A stretch of DNA of 30,951 nt from Bacteroides fragilis (GCA_023664485.1 JAMPFK010000026.1:1-30951), one strand, 5' to 3'; counted from the stretch's first letter, positions 1-7,747 are shown. Notes: generated by a model not told the origin, from the letters alone. Translations and numbers: made by a program.

Positions 1-52
1 GTTGCAGTGCAACAGGATTTTGCAGGTACAACAAAAGTGCAACAAATTCTGC

Positions 53-81
53 TTGCATAATACGGAATAATGCGTGATAAT
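53..81 (+). promoter_or_regulatory. Putative SigA promoter for the HD-domain gene
   Basis: TTGCAT (53-58) and GATAAT (76-81) are separated by 17 bp and lie about 40 bp upstream of the HD-domain gene start. The match to the housekeeping consensus is good but imperfect. Two copies of AGTGCAACA (6-14 and 36-44), exactly 30 bp apart, lie just upstream of the -35 box. Confidence 0.5.
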
Positions 82-119
82 AGGTAGCAAAGAAACTAAG
101 GAAATTGGGGTAATACTTG

Positions 120-818
120 ATGATACAGGATAATACGTTCAAGCGGCTTTCTATCCCGACGATGAAGAGCATCGGGAAAAAGCCTGCAGACAATACAAAG
201 CCCGGAAAAAAGGATGCGGGGCATGCGGTGAAGCGGAGCAGCATTTCCAGAGAGCAGGCATTGGAGCTGTTGAAGGAGTATAACAAAGAACCGTTCCATC
301 TCCAGCACGCGCTGACGGTGGAAGGCGTGATGCGCTGGTATGCAAAAGAACTTGGTTATGCGGAGGAAGAGGAATTCTGGGGCATTACCGGGCTTCTCCA
401 TGACATCGATTTCGAGCTTTATCCGGAAGAGCATTGTAAGAAAGCGCCGGAACTTCTGCGGGAAGCTGGTGTGAGCGAGGATATGATTTATGCTGTCTGT
501 TCGCATGGTTATGGAATCTGCAGCGAAGAAGAGCCTGAGCTCGAAATGGAGAAGGTACTTTTTGCCGTCGATGAATTGACAGGATTGATCTGGTCCTGCG
601 CGCTGATGCGTCCTTCTAAGAGTACGATGGATATGGAGGTCAAGAGCCTGAAAAAGAAGTTCAAAGATAAGAAATTTGCGGCGGGCTGCTCCAGAGAGAT
701 CATTTCCCAGGGAGCAGAGATGCTTGGGTGGGAGCTGGACGGGCTTTTTGACAGGACGATCCGGGCAATGAGAAGCTGTGAAGCGGCTGTCGCGGAGGCG
801 ATGGAGAAGAATATATAA
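120..818 (+). CDS. HD-domain phosphohydrolase (HDIG-type)
   Basis: This is a probable cytoplasmic metal-dependent phosphohydrolase of the HD superfamily; its substrate is not known. The metal-ligand pattern is visible: H60/H63, the H94-D95 doublet in LLHDIDFE, H129 in SHGYG, and D151 in AVDELTGL. This resembles small single-domain HDIG hydrolases, which usually begin at about residue 42 here (ISREQALELLKEYN). The protein therefore carries an unusual Lys-rich N-terminal extension of about 40 residues. The start is uncertain: ATG at 120 follows an adjacent TTG and has only a weak ribosome site, and ATG at 162 is an in-frame alternative. The gene stands alone and converges on the XRE gene, sharing its terminator. 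Confidence in the fold is high, in the substrate none. Confidence 0.85.
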   Translation: MIQDNTFKRLSIPTMKSIGKKPADNTKPGKKDAGHAVKRSSISREQALELLKEYNKEPFHLQHALTVEGVMRWYAKELGYAEEEEFWGITGLLHDIDFELYPEEHCKKAPELLREAGVSEDMIYAVCSHGYGICSEEEPELEMEKVLFAVDELTGLIWSCALMRPSKSTMDMEVKSLKKKFKDKKFAAGCSREIISQGAEMLGWELDGLFDRTIRAMRSCEAAVAEAMEKNI

Positions 819-859
819 ATACAGATAAGCGTATAGATGGGAACCACCCAAAACCGACA

Positions 860-892
860 AAAAGACCAGCAGCCTACAACTGTTGGTCTTTT
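860..892. terminator. Bidirectional Rho-independent terminator
   Basis: AAAAGACCAGCAG (860-872) pairs with CTGTTGGTCTTTT (880-892) around a 7-nt loop, with A-tracts and T-tracts on both sides. It can therefore end the HD gene transcript and the converging XRE transcript. It overlaps the last codons of the XRE gene. Confidence 0.8.
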
Positions 893-1107
893 GCATGTTT
901 CCCGTTTTTATAATCCGACCGCCCTACCAGATAATCGATAGAACAATTATAAAAATCCGCTAATTTTATCAGAATATCTATCGGAAAATCGCGAACACCG
1001 CGTTCGTATCGCGAATAAACGTCTCTGTGCAGATTAAGGGCCGAAGAGAGCTCCTTAATCGTAATGTCATGGTCGATCCTCATATCCTGAATACGTTGAA
1101 ATTTCAA
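874..1107 (-). CDS. XRE-family helix-turn-helix regulator
   Basis: This small DNA-binding protein of about 77 residues consists almost entirely of a Cro/CI-type HTH. It shows the family pattern: an N-terminal FQRIQDMR helix, ITIKELSSALNL, VYSRYERG as the recognition region, then IDILIKLADFYNCSIDYLVGRSD. Relatives usually begin MKFQRIRDLRED, so I chose the TTG at 1107 (complement). It has a CAGG ribosome site about 8 nt upstream; the GTG at 1116 sits directly on that site. The gene is divergent from the CotH operon, so it may regulate that promoter or itself, but this is only inference from position. Its 3' end lies inside the shared terminator. Confidence 0.88.
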   Translation of the reverse strand: MKFQRIQDMRIDHDITIKELSSALNLHRDVYSRYERGVRDFPIDILIKLADFYNCSIDYLVGRSDYKNGKHAKDQQL

Positions 1108-1134
1108 TGAATACACCTGCCTTTGAGAATTTTA

Positions 1135-1163
1135 TAGACAAAGTATACAGAGAATGTTATAAT
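1135..1163 (+). promoter_or_regulatory. SigA promoter of the CotH-VTC-DUF4956 operon
   Basis: TAGACA (1135-1140), a 17-bp spacer and a perfect TATAAT (1158-1163) lie 85 bp upstream of the CotH gene and inside the divergent region shared with the XRE gene. Confidence 0.65.
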
Positions 1164-1174
1164 TCTAAATGTGA

Positions 1175-1194
1175 ATAAGACCATTCGGTCTTAT
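1175..1194. promoter_or_regulatory. Perfect inverted repeat, candidate operator
   Basis: ATAAGACC-ATTC-GGTCTTAT is an 8+8 bp perfect palindrome starting 12 bp downstream of the -10 box, at about +5 of the predicted transcript. The GACC-N4-GGTC core resembles operators of TetR-family repressors. No TetR gene is in the window, so the XRE protein or a distant regulator could bind it. It could also act as a 5' hairpin of the mRNA. Confidence 0.5.
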
Positions 1195-1247
1195 CAAAAA
1201 GAATGATAAAGTATGCGGGAAACAGAGAGGCCGGATGACGGGAACAG

Positions 1248-3683
1248 ATGAAAAAGATAACAGGAATTGCAGTTCTTACCGTATCCATAATAATAGGAAG
1301 CTTTTTGGCATGCGGTCCGGGAAGAACGGTAAAGTATTCGGAATGCATCGTCAGCAGGGAGCAGTCGGAAGATATCGCTTCGGAGCGCGAAGAGACCCCG
1401 CATTTGATCGGGGAGCTGGTTTTCGGGGAAGAAACGCTTTTTTACGATGATTCGGACGGAACCTTTTATTATTCTCTGATAGAGGGAAACGCGGATGCCT
1501 GCGATCCCCGCATCCGGATAAAAAGTGAGGAAAAAGATGTAAAACTGGCCTTTACAGAGAAAGGAATTACCGAGGACGGCATGAAAAAGAACGAGACGAT
1601 ATCGTTTCTTGCTTATACCGACGAGGCCTGTTGCAGATATTATTTGAAATGTACGACGCTGCCTCTGATGGATATAGAATGTCCGGTGGAAATCCCGGAT
1701 GATGCCGTACCCATGAACATAACGCTTTTTGATAACGGAATCGGCGCGGCGGAAAGAGTTGTGCGTTCCGAAGGGGAGATTCATCTGCGGGGCGCTACGG
1801 CAAGGGCATATCCGAAAAAGGGGTTTCGTTTTTCCCTGAGGACAGAATCGGTGGGAGGTAATGTACGCCCGAATCATATTTCCCTTCTGAATATGCGGCA
1901 GGATGACGACTGGCTGTTATATGCGGGCTATAATGATCAGGAAAAGATCCGGAATGTCTTTTCTTCCAACCTCTGGAAAAACACCTGCGCGGCGGATAAC
2001 GCACAGGGCATCGATTTTGGGATGGAATATCGGTATTTGGAGCTTTTTATCAATGGGAAATATTGGGGATTATATGCGCTGGGATATCCGATCGATGAAA
2101 AGCAGGTATTTATCGGCGGGGATGACGGCAGTATTTTATATAAACACGGGCTGGGGAGCGAGAGGCTTCAGTTTACAAAGGACGGAGGCATTTTCGGCGA
2201 CAGGAAGGAATCGCCGGACGAGGCCATGCGGAGCCAGTCCTTTTTACAGCGTTACTATTATGATTTATACGTCAATGCGGATAATAACGAGCGGCTGTAT
2301 GCCGGCATCGATATCGATAATGCGATAGATTTCTATCTGTTCATCAATTTGGTACAGGGGACGGATAACGTAGATCTGATCAAGAATTATTATATTCTGC
2401 TCAGACAGGAAAAAGAGGGTACGAAGGCTTTTTACGCGCCATGGGATCTGGATCTCACATGGGGAAATCATTACATCGGCGTGGCGGAGGAGAATTTTAC
2501 ATACCCGTACGCGCATTCGGCGGATTATAACTGCATTATAGAAAGCGGATATATGAACCAGTTAATGATAAACGGGGACAGAGCCGTATGGGAAAGAATA
2601 TTTGAAAAATACCGCATTTTCAGGGAAAACGGATGGTCGGAGGAAGCGGTCAATGCGATGTTGGACGAATACGAAGCCGATATTTTCGGCTCCGGGGCCT
2701 ATCTCAGGGATATGGAGCGGTGGCCCGGCGGGACCTATGGAAATACGGCGGATGAATTGCGCGTTTTCCGTACCTATGTGATGGATCGGCTGCGGGAAGC
2801 AGATCTGTATTACGAGCGGCTTAAAATCGCATACGAAGGAAATGCGAATGTTTTTATCAGGCGCAGCATGCAGTATAAAGATCTTCTGGAACGCCGCTTT
2901 TTGATCGAAATCAATGACCATGACCTGTTACGGAATCCCGATTATGCTGATTTCCTGAAATATGTCGGAGCGGATGTTTCCGCCATAACGGAAGAGGTGC
3001 GTTTTATTCTGGCCGATCCTGCCGGAGGAAAAGCGGAATATCTGCCGTCGTTATGCGAAGGGGAAGAACCGGGAGAAACCTGTATTGGCAGGCTCTCTTT
3101 TACGAGACTGCGGGAGGGCGTATATGATGTAAAGGTAGACGGCGCCGAGTGTTATCGGACGACGATTTTTGAGAAACCCGGAATAAAAATGGCAATCATA
3201 AACGATACGGAGCGATGCGAGTTTAATTTCACGGACGGATATGATATGCAGGAGCAGAGCGGCAGTTTTGAGGAACTTGCTTTTTATATAGAAGCGTTAG
3301 CCGGCACGGGTTACCGGGCCGTTATGGAAATCAATGATCCGGCGATCTGGCAGAACAGAGGCTATGCCGCGTTGTTTGGAAAGCTGGGCGTAGCAGAAGA
3401 GGAGCTTTGTGCAGATACGGATTTTATCGTATGGAACGGCCTGGAGAAGGCGGCGTTTGCGCTGGACGATATTCATGCTTCCGGCGGCAGTTTTGATACG
3501 CCGCTCGGATCATTGGGCTTATTCTGGAACGAATGGGGGGAATATGGCGTTTATCTGGATGGATTCGAGTGCTTTGTCAGCTCGCAGGAAAAGAATCGGG
3601 ATGTGGATATCCGCATTGTACTATTGGATCCGGAATCATATGACCGGGCGGATATGATAACCTATTCGGACGATCTGAGGTAA
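1248..3683 (+). CDS. Secreted CotH-kinase family protein
   Basis: This 811-residue exported protein has a CotH-type (Fam20-like atypical kinase) core. An N-terminal hydrophobic segment ends in FLAC at residues 19-22, a non-canonical lipobox, so it may be a lipoprotein or have a cleaved signal. CotH landmarks are the RGATARAYPKKGFRFSL stretch near residue 180, YLELFINGKYWGLYAL near 261, and WDLDLTWG at 399-406, which holds the Asp residues expected to bind metal. The C-terminal 300 residues lack a domain I can name. The founding member, CotH of Bacillus, phosphorylates spore-coat proteins; the substrate here is unknown. It is the first gene of a three-gene unit with VTC-domain and DUF4956 genes, a grouping I recall from other Firmicutes. 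That suggests a surface polymer or polyphosphate-linked process. Confidence 0.85.
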   Translation: MKKITGIAVLTVSIIIGSFLACGPGRTVKYSECIVSREQSEDIASEREETPHLIGELVFGEETLFYDDSDGTFYYSLIEGNADACDPRIRIKSEEKDVKLAFTEKGITEDGMKKNETISFLAYTDEACCRYYLKCTTLPLMDIECPVEIPDDAVPMNITLFDNGIGAAERVVRSEGEIHLRGATARAYPKKGFRFSLRTESVGGNVRPNHISLLNMRQDDDWLLYAGYNDQEKIRNVFSSNLWKNTCAADNAQGIDFGMEYRYLELFINGKYWGLYALGYPIDEKQVFIGGDDGSILYKHGLGSERLQFTKDGGIFGDRKESPDEAMRSQSFLQRYYYDLYVNADNNERLYAGIDIDNAIDFYLFINLVQGTDNVDLIKNYYILLRQEKEGTKAFYAPWDLDLTWGNHYIGVAEENFTYPYAHSADYNCIIESGYMNQLMINGDRAVWERIFEKYRIFRENGWSEEAVNAMLDEYEADIFGSGAYLRDMERWPGGTYGNTADELRVFRTYVMDRLREADLYYERLKIAYEGNANVFIRRSMQYKDLLERRFLIEINDHDLLRNPDYADFLKYVGADVSAITEEVRFILADPAGGKAEYLPSLCEGEEPGETCIGRLSFTRLREGVYDVKVDGAECYRTTIFEKPGIKMAIINDTERCEFNFTDGYDMQEQSGSFEELAFYIEALAGTGYRAVMEINDPAIWQNRGYAALFGKLGVAEEELCADTDFIVWNGLEKAAFALDDIHASGGSFDTPLGSLGLFWNEWGEYGVYLDGFECFVSSQEKNRDVDIRIVLLDPESYDRADMITYSDDLR

Positions 3684-3698
3684 ACGTGGAGGTGGAAC

Positions 3699-4400
3699 GT
3701 GAACAAAAGGTACAGAAATGAATGGAAGTATTGCTGTAGCGCAAAGGATGCCGATATGATCAGAAGCCGTCTTTCGGCAGTCCTTTGTCAGGATATCCAT
3801 AGTGGCGATAATGGGAAATATGAGGTTCACAGCCTCTATTTCGACGATTATAGAAATTCCTGCGCAAAGGAAAATGACGCGGGCGTGTCAACACGCTTCA
3901 AGTACCGCATCCGGTATTACGGAAAACAGTGCGGATCGATGAAGCTGGAATGTAAGGAGAAAAGAAACGGTTACTGTCATAAAGAAAGCTGTCCTGTCTC
4001 CATGGAAGAGTATCGAATGATTATGGAAGGAAAGAGCGGCGGATTGTTCTGGCGGACGGAGGAGCCTTTGTTAAAAAAATTCTGCGTCTGCTGTATGACA
4101 AGGCAGTTTATGCCTAAAGCGATCATCGATTACGAGAGGACAGCATATACAGAGGATATTTCCAATATACGCATTACGTTGGATGAGAACATTTCCGTCT
4201 CCGATGATTTTTCACACTTCCCGGACGGGGATTATATGCGGTATCCGGTTCAGGAAAAGGAGCGGTATATTCTGGAAGTTAAGTTTGACGATATTATGCC
4301 GGGCTATATCAGGCATATTGTTACGAACCGCCGGCTGGTGCTTTCCGCTTTTTCCAAATACTGCGTCGGAAGAAAAAAAATACAGAGTATGGGGAGATAA
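3699..4400 (+). CDS. VTC domain-containing protein (polyphosphate polymerase-like)
   Basis: This 233-residue protein is a single VTC domain, the triphosphate-tunnel fold that in yeast Vtc4 makes polyphosphate from ATP. Tunnel motifs appear in order: RNEWKY at the N-terminus, VHSLYFDD, RFKYRIRYYG, KLECKEKRNG, AIIDYERTAY, ITLDENI, YILEVKFDD and SAFSKYCVGR. The basic and acidic tunnel residues look intact. The start is GTG at 3699, preceded by a strong GGAGGTGG ribosome site, 15 bp after the CotH gene. It ends 1 bp before the DUF4956 start, so translational coupling is likely. Known bacterial relatives are annotated as polyphosphate polymerase domain proteins; the true product here is inferred, not shown. 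Confidence 0.88.
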   Translation: MNKRYRNEWKYCCSAKDADMIRSRLSAVLCQDIHSGDNGKYEVHSLYFDDYRNSCAKENDAGVSTRFKYRIRYYGKQCGSMKLECKEKRNGYCHKESCPVSMEEYRMIMEGKSGGLFWRTEEPLLKKFCVCCMTRQFMPKAIIDYERTAYTEDISNIRITLDENISVSDDFSHFPDGDYMRYPVQEKERYILEVKFDDIMPGYIRHIVTNRRLVLSAFSKYCVGRKKIQSMGR

Positions 4401-4401
4401 A

Positions 4402-5073
4402 ATGGATACGATAAAAACGGCTGTAGAGAACATAGGAAATACTTATTATAATTCCGTCTTATATACGTCGGTCATCGTTGCGGTGCTGTTTGTTGTACTG
4501 CTGTTGAGTGCGTATGAATTTCTGGTTTACCGGCTGGTCTCGCACCGGGCATTTTATAACCGGTCGTTTAATGTCTGTATTGCGATTCTGCCATTTTTTA
4601 TTTCGACGATTATCCTTTGCCTGCAGTCCAATATCGTTATCACGTTAGGGACGATCGGCGCGCTGGCGATCATCCGTTTCCGGACGGCGGTGAAGGATCC
4701 GGTGGATATGCTGTATCTTCTGTGGTCGGTCCATATCGGCATCACCTGTGGCTGTCAGCTTTATGAAGTGGCCGTCCTGACTTCCCTCGTTGTGACGATC
4801 ATGCTGATCGTGCTGGAACATGTTTCTATCGGAAGGATGCCTTTTGTATTGGTGCTGAACTGTGCGCCGGAGGATGAAAAACAGGTTCTTGAAACGATTG
4901 GCAGGCAGGCCGGAAAAATCAGGGTAAAGAGCAGGAATTTTACGGAAAGGGGACTGGATATGGTGTTGGAGCTGTCTGTCAAATCGCCTGAAAAGCTTTC
5001 GGAGTCCGTCAGGGCGACCGAATCCGTTAAAAAATTTTCCCTCATAGAATATGACAGCGACGATATTTTGTAA
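4402..5073 (+). CDS. DUF4956 family membrane protein
   Basis: This 223-residue integral membrane protein has hydrophobic segments at about 19-45, 56-75, 103-120 and 121-139, then a soluble C-terminal domain of about 80 residues. The conserved family stretch GALAIIRFRTAVKDP is at residues 86-100. The start is ATG at 4402, one base after the VTC stop codon. Longer in-frame starts upstream lie inside the VTC gene and are not needed. DUF4956 proteins are regular partners of VTC-domain proteins, and the pair may form a membrane polymerase or transporter unit; that role is inference from neighbourhood. No catalytic motif is visible. Confidence 0.87.
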   Translation: MDTIKTAVENIGNTYYNSVLYTSVIVAVLFVVLLLSAYEFLVYRLVSHRAFYNRSFNVCIAILPFFISTIILCLQSNIVITLGTIGALAIIRFRTAVKDPVDMLYLLWSVHIGITCGCQLYEVAVLTSLVVTIMLIVLEHVSIGRMPFVLVLNCAPEDEKQVLETIGRQAGKIRVKSRNFTERGLDMVLELSVKSPEKLSESVRATESVKKFSLIEYDSDDIL

Positions 5074-5102
5074 TGGGAGAGGGATATGCAGGAATACATG
5101 GG

Positions 5103-5284
5103 TAACAGGTTTAACCGCCGGGCCGGGCAGCGTATCGTTCCCGCGGGGACACGCTTCCGCTCCGCGAAAACCAGTAGCGGTACTAGGTTCAAAAGCCGCA
5201 AAGCGCCTTTTTCACTAAGTACCGACGGTTTTCAAGGGTCCCCGCGGGAACGATACGCTGCCCTGCCCGGCGGTTGAACTGTTA
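5103..5284. repeat. 182-bp near-perfect palindrome (hairpin element)
   Basis: The outer arms at 5103-5150 and 5238-5284 are inverted copies of about 45 nt with only three or four differences. Both include AACCGCCGGG and GCAGCGTATCGTTCCCGCGG. Inner pairing continues: GAAAACC (5166-5172) with GGTTTTC (5227-5233), and CGGTACT (5178-5184) with AGTACCG (5218-5224). A weaker central stem surrounds GCCGCAAAGCGCC. The element follows the DUF4956 stop codon and swallows a short open frame with a good ribosome site (ATG 5086). It could be a MITE-like or REP-like dispersed repeat or a very stable mRNA 3' structure. It has no poly-T run, so it is not a classical terminator. Confidence 0.8.
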
Positions 5285-5309
5285 TATACATATTTTTTCG
5301 GTCAAATGC

Positions 5310-5338
5310 TTGCCCTGGGATTCTGTTTAAGATAAAAT
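5310..5338 (+). promoter_or_regulatory. Putative SigA promoter for the DUF1848 gene
   Basis: TTGCCC (5310-5315) and TAAAAT (5333-5338) have a 17-bp spacer and lie about 60 bp upstream of the gene. The match is moderate. Confidence 0.45.
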
Positions 5339-5399
5339 AAAGTACATTCTGTTTTCCTGAAAATCTTTTATCTGCCTTACAAAAGGAGTGGCGCCGGCA

Positions 5400-6338
5400 T
5401 TGATTATACAGACAGGAATGCGGACCGATATTCCGGCATTTTACCATGCGTGGTTATTGAATAGAATAAGAGAAGGTTTCGTGCTCGTCCGCAACCCCTG
5501 TTATCCAGGCAGCGTGACGAGATACAGCCTGTCTCCCGAAGTGGTGGATCTGATTGCATTCTGTACGAAAAACCCCGGGCCGATGCTTCCGCATATGGAT
5601 GCGCTGCGGCCATATGGGCAATACTGGTTCGTTACGATTACGCCTTACGGAAAAGAAATTGAACCGAATGTCCCCGATAAAGAAAAGGTACTGGAGAACT
5701 TTCGGAGGCTTTCCGAAACAGTCGGCACAGATTCGGTGGGCTGGCGGTATGATCCCGTTTTTATCAACAGGGAATACTCCGGGGAGAGGCATATCGAGGC
5801 GTTTGAAAAAATGGCTGAAACGCTGTCGGGATATACAAAGACCTGCGTTGTCAGTTTTATTGATATTTATAAAAAGGTGGAGCGCAATTTCCCGGAAGTC
5901 AGGGCAGTTTCCAAAGCGGACCGGATCAGGCTCGGCAGAGAATTTATCAGAATCGGCGCAAAGTATGGCATGACCATCCGGCCCTGCGCGGAGGGAAATG
6001 AGCTGGAACCGTACGGAGCGGACTGCGCCGGCTGTATGACGGTAAAGATTTTTGAAACGGCCCTGCACGGCCGTCTCGATGTGCCTGCGCGAAAACGCAA
6101 TCAGCGCAACGGCCAGTGCGCATGCCTGCTCGGCGTGGATATCGGCGCCTATGATACATGCGGGCACCTGTGCCGGTATTGTTATGCCAACGCGAACGCG
6201 GCGTTCGTCAAGGAAAACAGGAAAAAACATGACCCGGATTCTCCTTTTCTGATCGGGGGCACCATGCCCGGCGATGTGATTCACGAGGCAGTCCAGAAAA
6301 GCTGGCTTGACAGGCAGATGCGGTTTGAATTTGAATGA
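5400..6338 (+). CDS. DUF1848 domain-containing protein (putative Fe-S protein)
   Basis: This 312-residue cytoplasmic protein of unknown function matches the DUF1848 pattern from its first residues (IIQTGMRTDIPAFY, then a RIREGFVLVRNP stretch) to the C-terminus. Cys residues are clustered: C196, C209, C212, C240, C242, then C254-x3-C258-x2-C261. The last has the CX3CX2C spacing of radical-SAM iron-sulfur sites but lies near the C-terminus. Iron-sulfur binding is therefore plausible, while radical chemistry is unproven. The start is TTG at 5400, with AAGGAG at 5382-5387. The in-frame GTG at 5388 touches the ribosome site, and family members begin at IIQTG. It is a single gene with its own promoter and no evident functional link to its neighbours. 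Confidence 0.85.
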   Translation: MIIQTGMRTDIPAFYHAWLLNRIREGFVLVRNPCYPGSVTRYSLSPEVVDLIAFCTKNPGPMLPHMDALRPYGQYWFVTITPYGKEIEPNVPDKEKVLENFRRLSETVGTDSVGWRYDPVFINREYSGERHIEAFEKMAETLSGYTKTCVVSFIDIYKKVERNFPEVRAVSKADRIRLGREFIRIGAKYGMTIRPCAEGNELEPYGADCAGCMTVKIFETALHGRLDVPARKRNQRNGQCACLLGVDIGAYDTCGHLCRYCYANANAAFVKENRKKHDPDSPFLIGGTMPGDVIHEAVQKSWLDRQMRFEFE

Positions 6339-6354
6339 TCGGGCAGCAGGTAAA

Positions 6355-6383
6355 TTGACAAAATCAGCCCGGTCAATTATAAT
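6355..6383 (+). promoter_or_regulatory. Perfect consensus SigA promoter
   Basis: TTGACA (6355-6360), a 17-bp spacer and TATAAT (6378-6383) match the consensus exactly. They lie 32 bp upstream of the secreted repeat protein gene and imply strong constitutive transcription. Confidence 0.85.
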
Positions 6384-6415
6384 ACAAACCAAAGATATGG
6401 AGAGAGGAGAAAGGT

Positions 6416-7420
6416 ATGAAGTTGAAAAAGAAAATTGCAGCCGGCGCGGCGGCTCTTCTGTTGCTGGGATCTGTTATGAATGTATCGGCGGCGGAATTAT
6501 ATTCAAGAGATGATATTAATGCGTTGATAAAGAATGATCAGGTGAAGTATATTATTGATGTGGACGCCTACAAGGCGGCTTACAGCGATTTAGCCAGAGC
6601 GTTTGGCAGCGACAGGAGCGCTTATATAAATCATTATCTGACCGTCGGCGTTTATGAGGGCAGAACAAAGGGCGTTCTTTTCGATCCCCTGCTTTATGCG
6701 GAAGCATATGGCGATGTCAAGGAGGCTTTCGGTTATAATATTTCTGAAATTGTCCGGCATTATCTGGCGTTCGGGATTTCAGAGGACCGTATTCAGGGAA
6801 CCGCACATGGTTATGCAGATATTGCGGCGGCGGAGAAAGCCGGTGTCCAGAATACAAACATTAACAGAAATGTCGATGGTACGGGCGGCAGTCAGGCTGC
6901 GGTCGGCAATCAAAACAGAAATTCTGCCGACAGCGGTAAGACTGACACAGGTGATGATAATGATCGTTCTCCGGATAGCGATAATACCGCAGATGCCGGT
7001 GCCCCGGACAGCAATATTGCCGTTGACGCCGGTATTTCGGGCAGCGGAATTGCTGGTACCAGTTCCCCGAACAGTGACAGTACGGTCGTAAACAGCAGTT
7101 CTTTCAGTGTGGACACTGCAGACGGCAGCTCGGATGCGGGTGTTACAGCGGCAGAAAGCAGCAGCGTATCCGCAGAGACAGAGAAAAATTATGATCATAC
7201 AACTTCTGTTTACGATGACGATGAAACGACTTTACTGCGCGTAGAGTATTATGACGAGAGCGGAAAACTGCTCCAATATTCAGATGTTACTTATTCCGAC
7301 AGCGGTACGAACTCTTATACGGAGAATATTTATCATTATGACGAAGAGACCGATACGGAGATTCTCGACCGTACGGATGTTTATGAGAATGGCTCTCTTG
7401 TTTCTTCCGTCAATCAATAG
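6416..7420 (+). CDS. Secreted protein with two 32-residue repeats and an acidic stalk
   Basis: This 334-residue exported protein has a signal peptide (Lys-rich start, hydrophobic core, cleavage near VSA-A at residue 25). Two clear repeats at 52-83 and 94-125 share Y-x3-Y-x-D(L/V)-x2-AFG, HYL-x2-G and E-x-R. The pattern resembles short repeats found in bacterial surface and RTX-like proteins. Residues about 145-258 form a Ser/Asp/Ala/Gly-rich low-complexity linker. The end (about 259-334) is a Tyr/Asp-rich, probably beta-stranded module. There is no sortase motif or lipobox, so surface retention is uncertain. AGAGAGGAGAAAGGT is a strong ribosome site. I do not recognise a named family. Confidence 0.85.
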   Translation: MKLKKKIAAGAAALLLLGSVMNVSAAELYSRDDINALIKNDQVKYIIDVDAYKAAYSDLARAFGSDRSAYINHYLTVGVYEGRTKGVLFDPLLYAEAYGDVKEAFGYNISEIVRHYLAFGISEDRIQGTAHGYADIAAAEKAGVQNTNINRNVDGTGGSQAAVGNQNRNSADSGKTDTGDDNDRSPDSDNTADAGAPDSNIAVDAGISGSGIAGTSSPNSDSTVVNSSSFSVDTADGSSDAGVTAAESSSVSAETEKNYDHTTSVYDDDETTLLRVEYYDESGKLLQYSDVTYSDSGTNSYTENIYHYDEETDTEILDRTDVYENGSLVSSVNQ

Positions 7421-7456
7421 AAAGATGTATACTGTACTTTGAACAACTGAACAGAT

Positions 7457-7636
7457 AACATGCAGGTGTCAGAACAATGCACAGCAGTCCGCATTGGTTC
7501 TGGTGAAAAGGGAAACAGGTGAAAGTCCTGTACGAACTCGTCACCGTAATCAGGGAGCAGAAGCCGATATATCACTGGGAAACTGGGAAGATGGCCGATG
7601 TGATGATCTATAAGCCGGGAGACCTGCCTGTATGTT
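7457..7636 (+). promoter_or_regulatory. Cobalamin (AdoCbl) riboswitch aptamer
   Basis: The conserved cobalamin riboswitch elements are present. They include the GGGAAACAGGTGAAAGTCC stretch, the clostridial-type CGTCACCGTAA core, and the 3' AAGCCGGGAGACCTGCC box that closes the aptamer. The ends AACATGCAGGT (7457-7467) and ACCTGCCTGTATGTT (7622-7636) can pair as P1. It lies in the untranslated leader of the 20-kb cobalamin gene cluster, directly before a terminator. High cobalamin would be expected to switch the cluster off. A possible promoter (TTCCGT, 17 bp, TATACT at 7428-7433) lies at the end of the preceding gene. Confidence 0.92.
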
Positions 7637-7747
7637 GTACGGAAACGTTTGTTTCAGGCCACGAGTAACTGGTCGTACGTTTGAACTTGCAGAAGCAGGA
7701 AGATTTATGATCTGTCCGAGTGTGTTCTGCAGGGTTATTTTGTGTAC

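Noticed and set aside
5086..5277. 63-codon frame with a good ribosome site after DUF4956
   Set aside because: From codon 7 onward it is made of the palindrome itself, so the peptide is a by-product of the repeat. It may preserve the first codons of a disrupted gene, but it is not a supportable protein.
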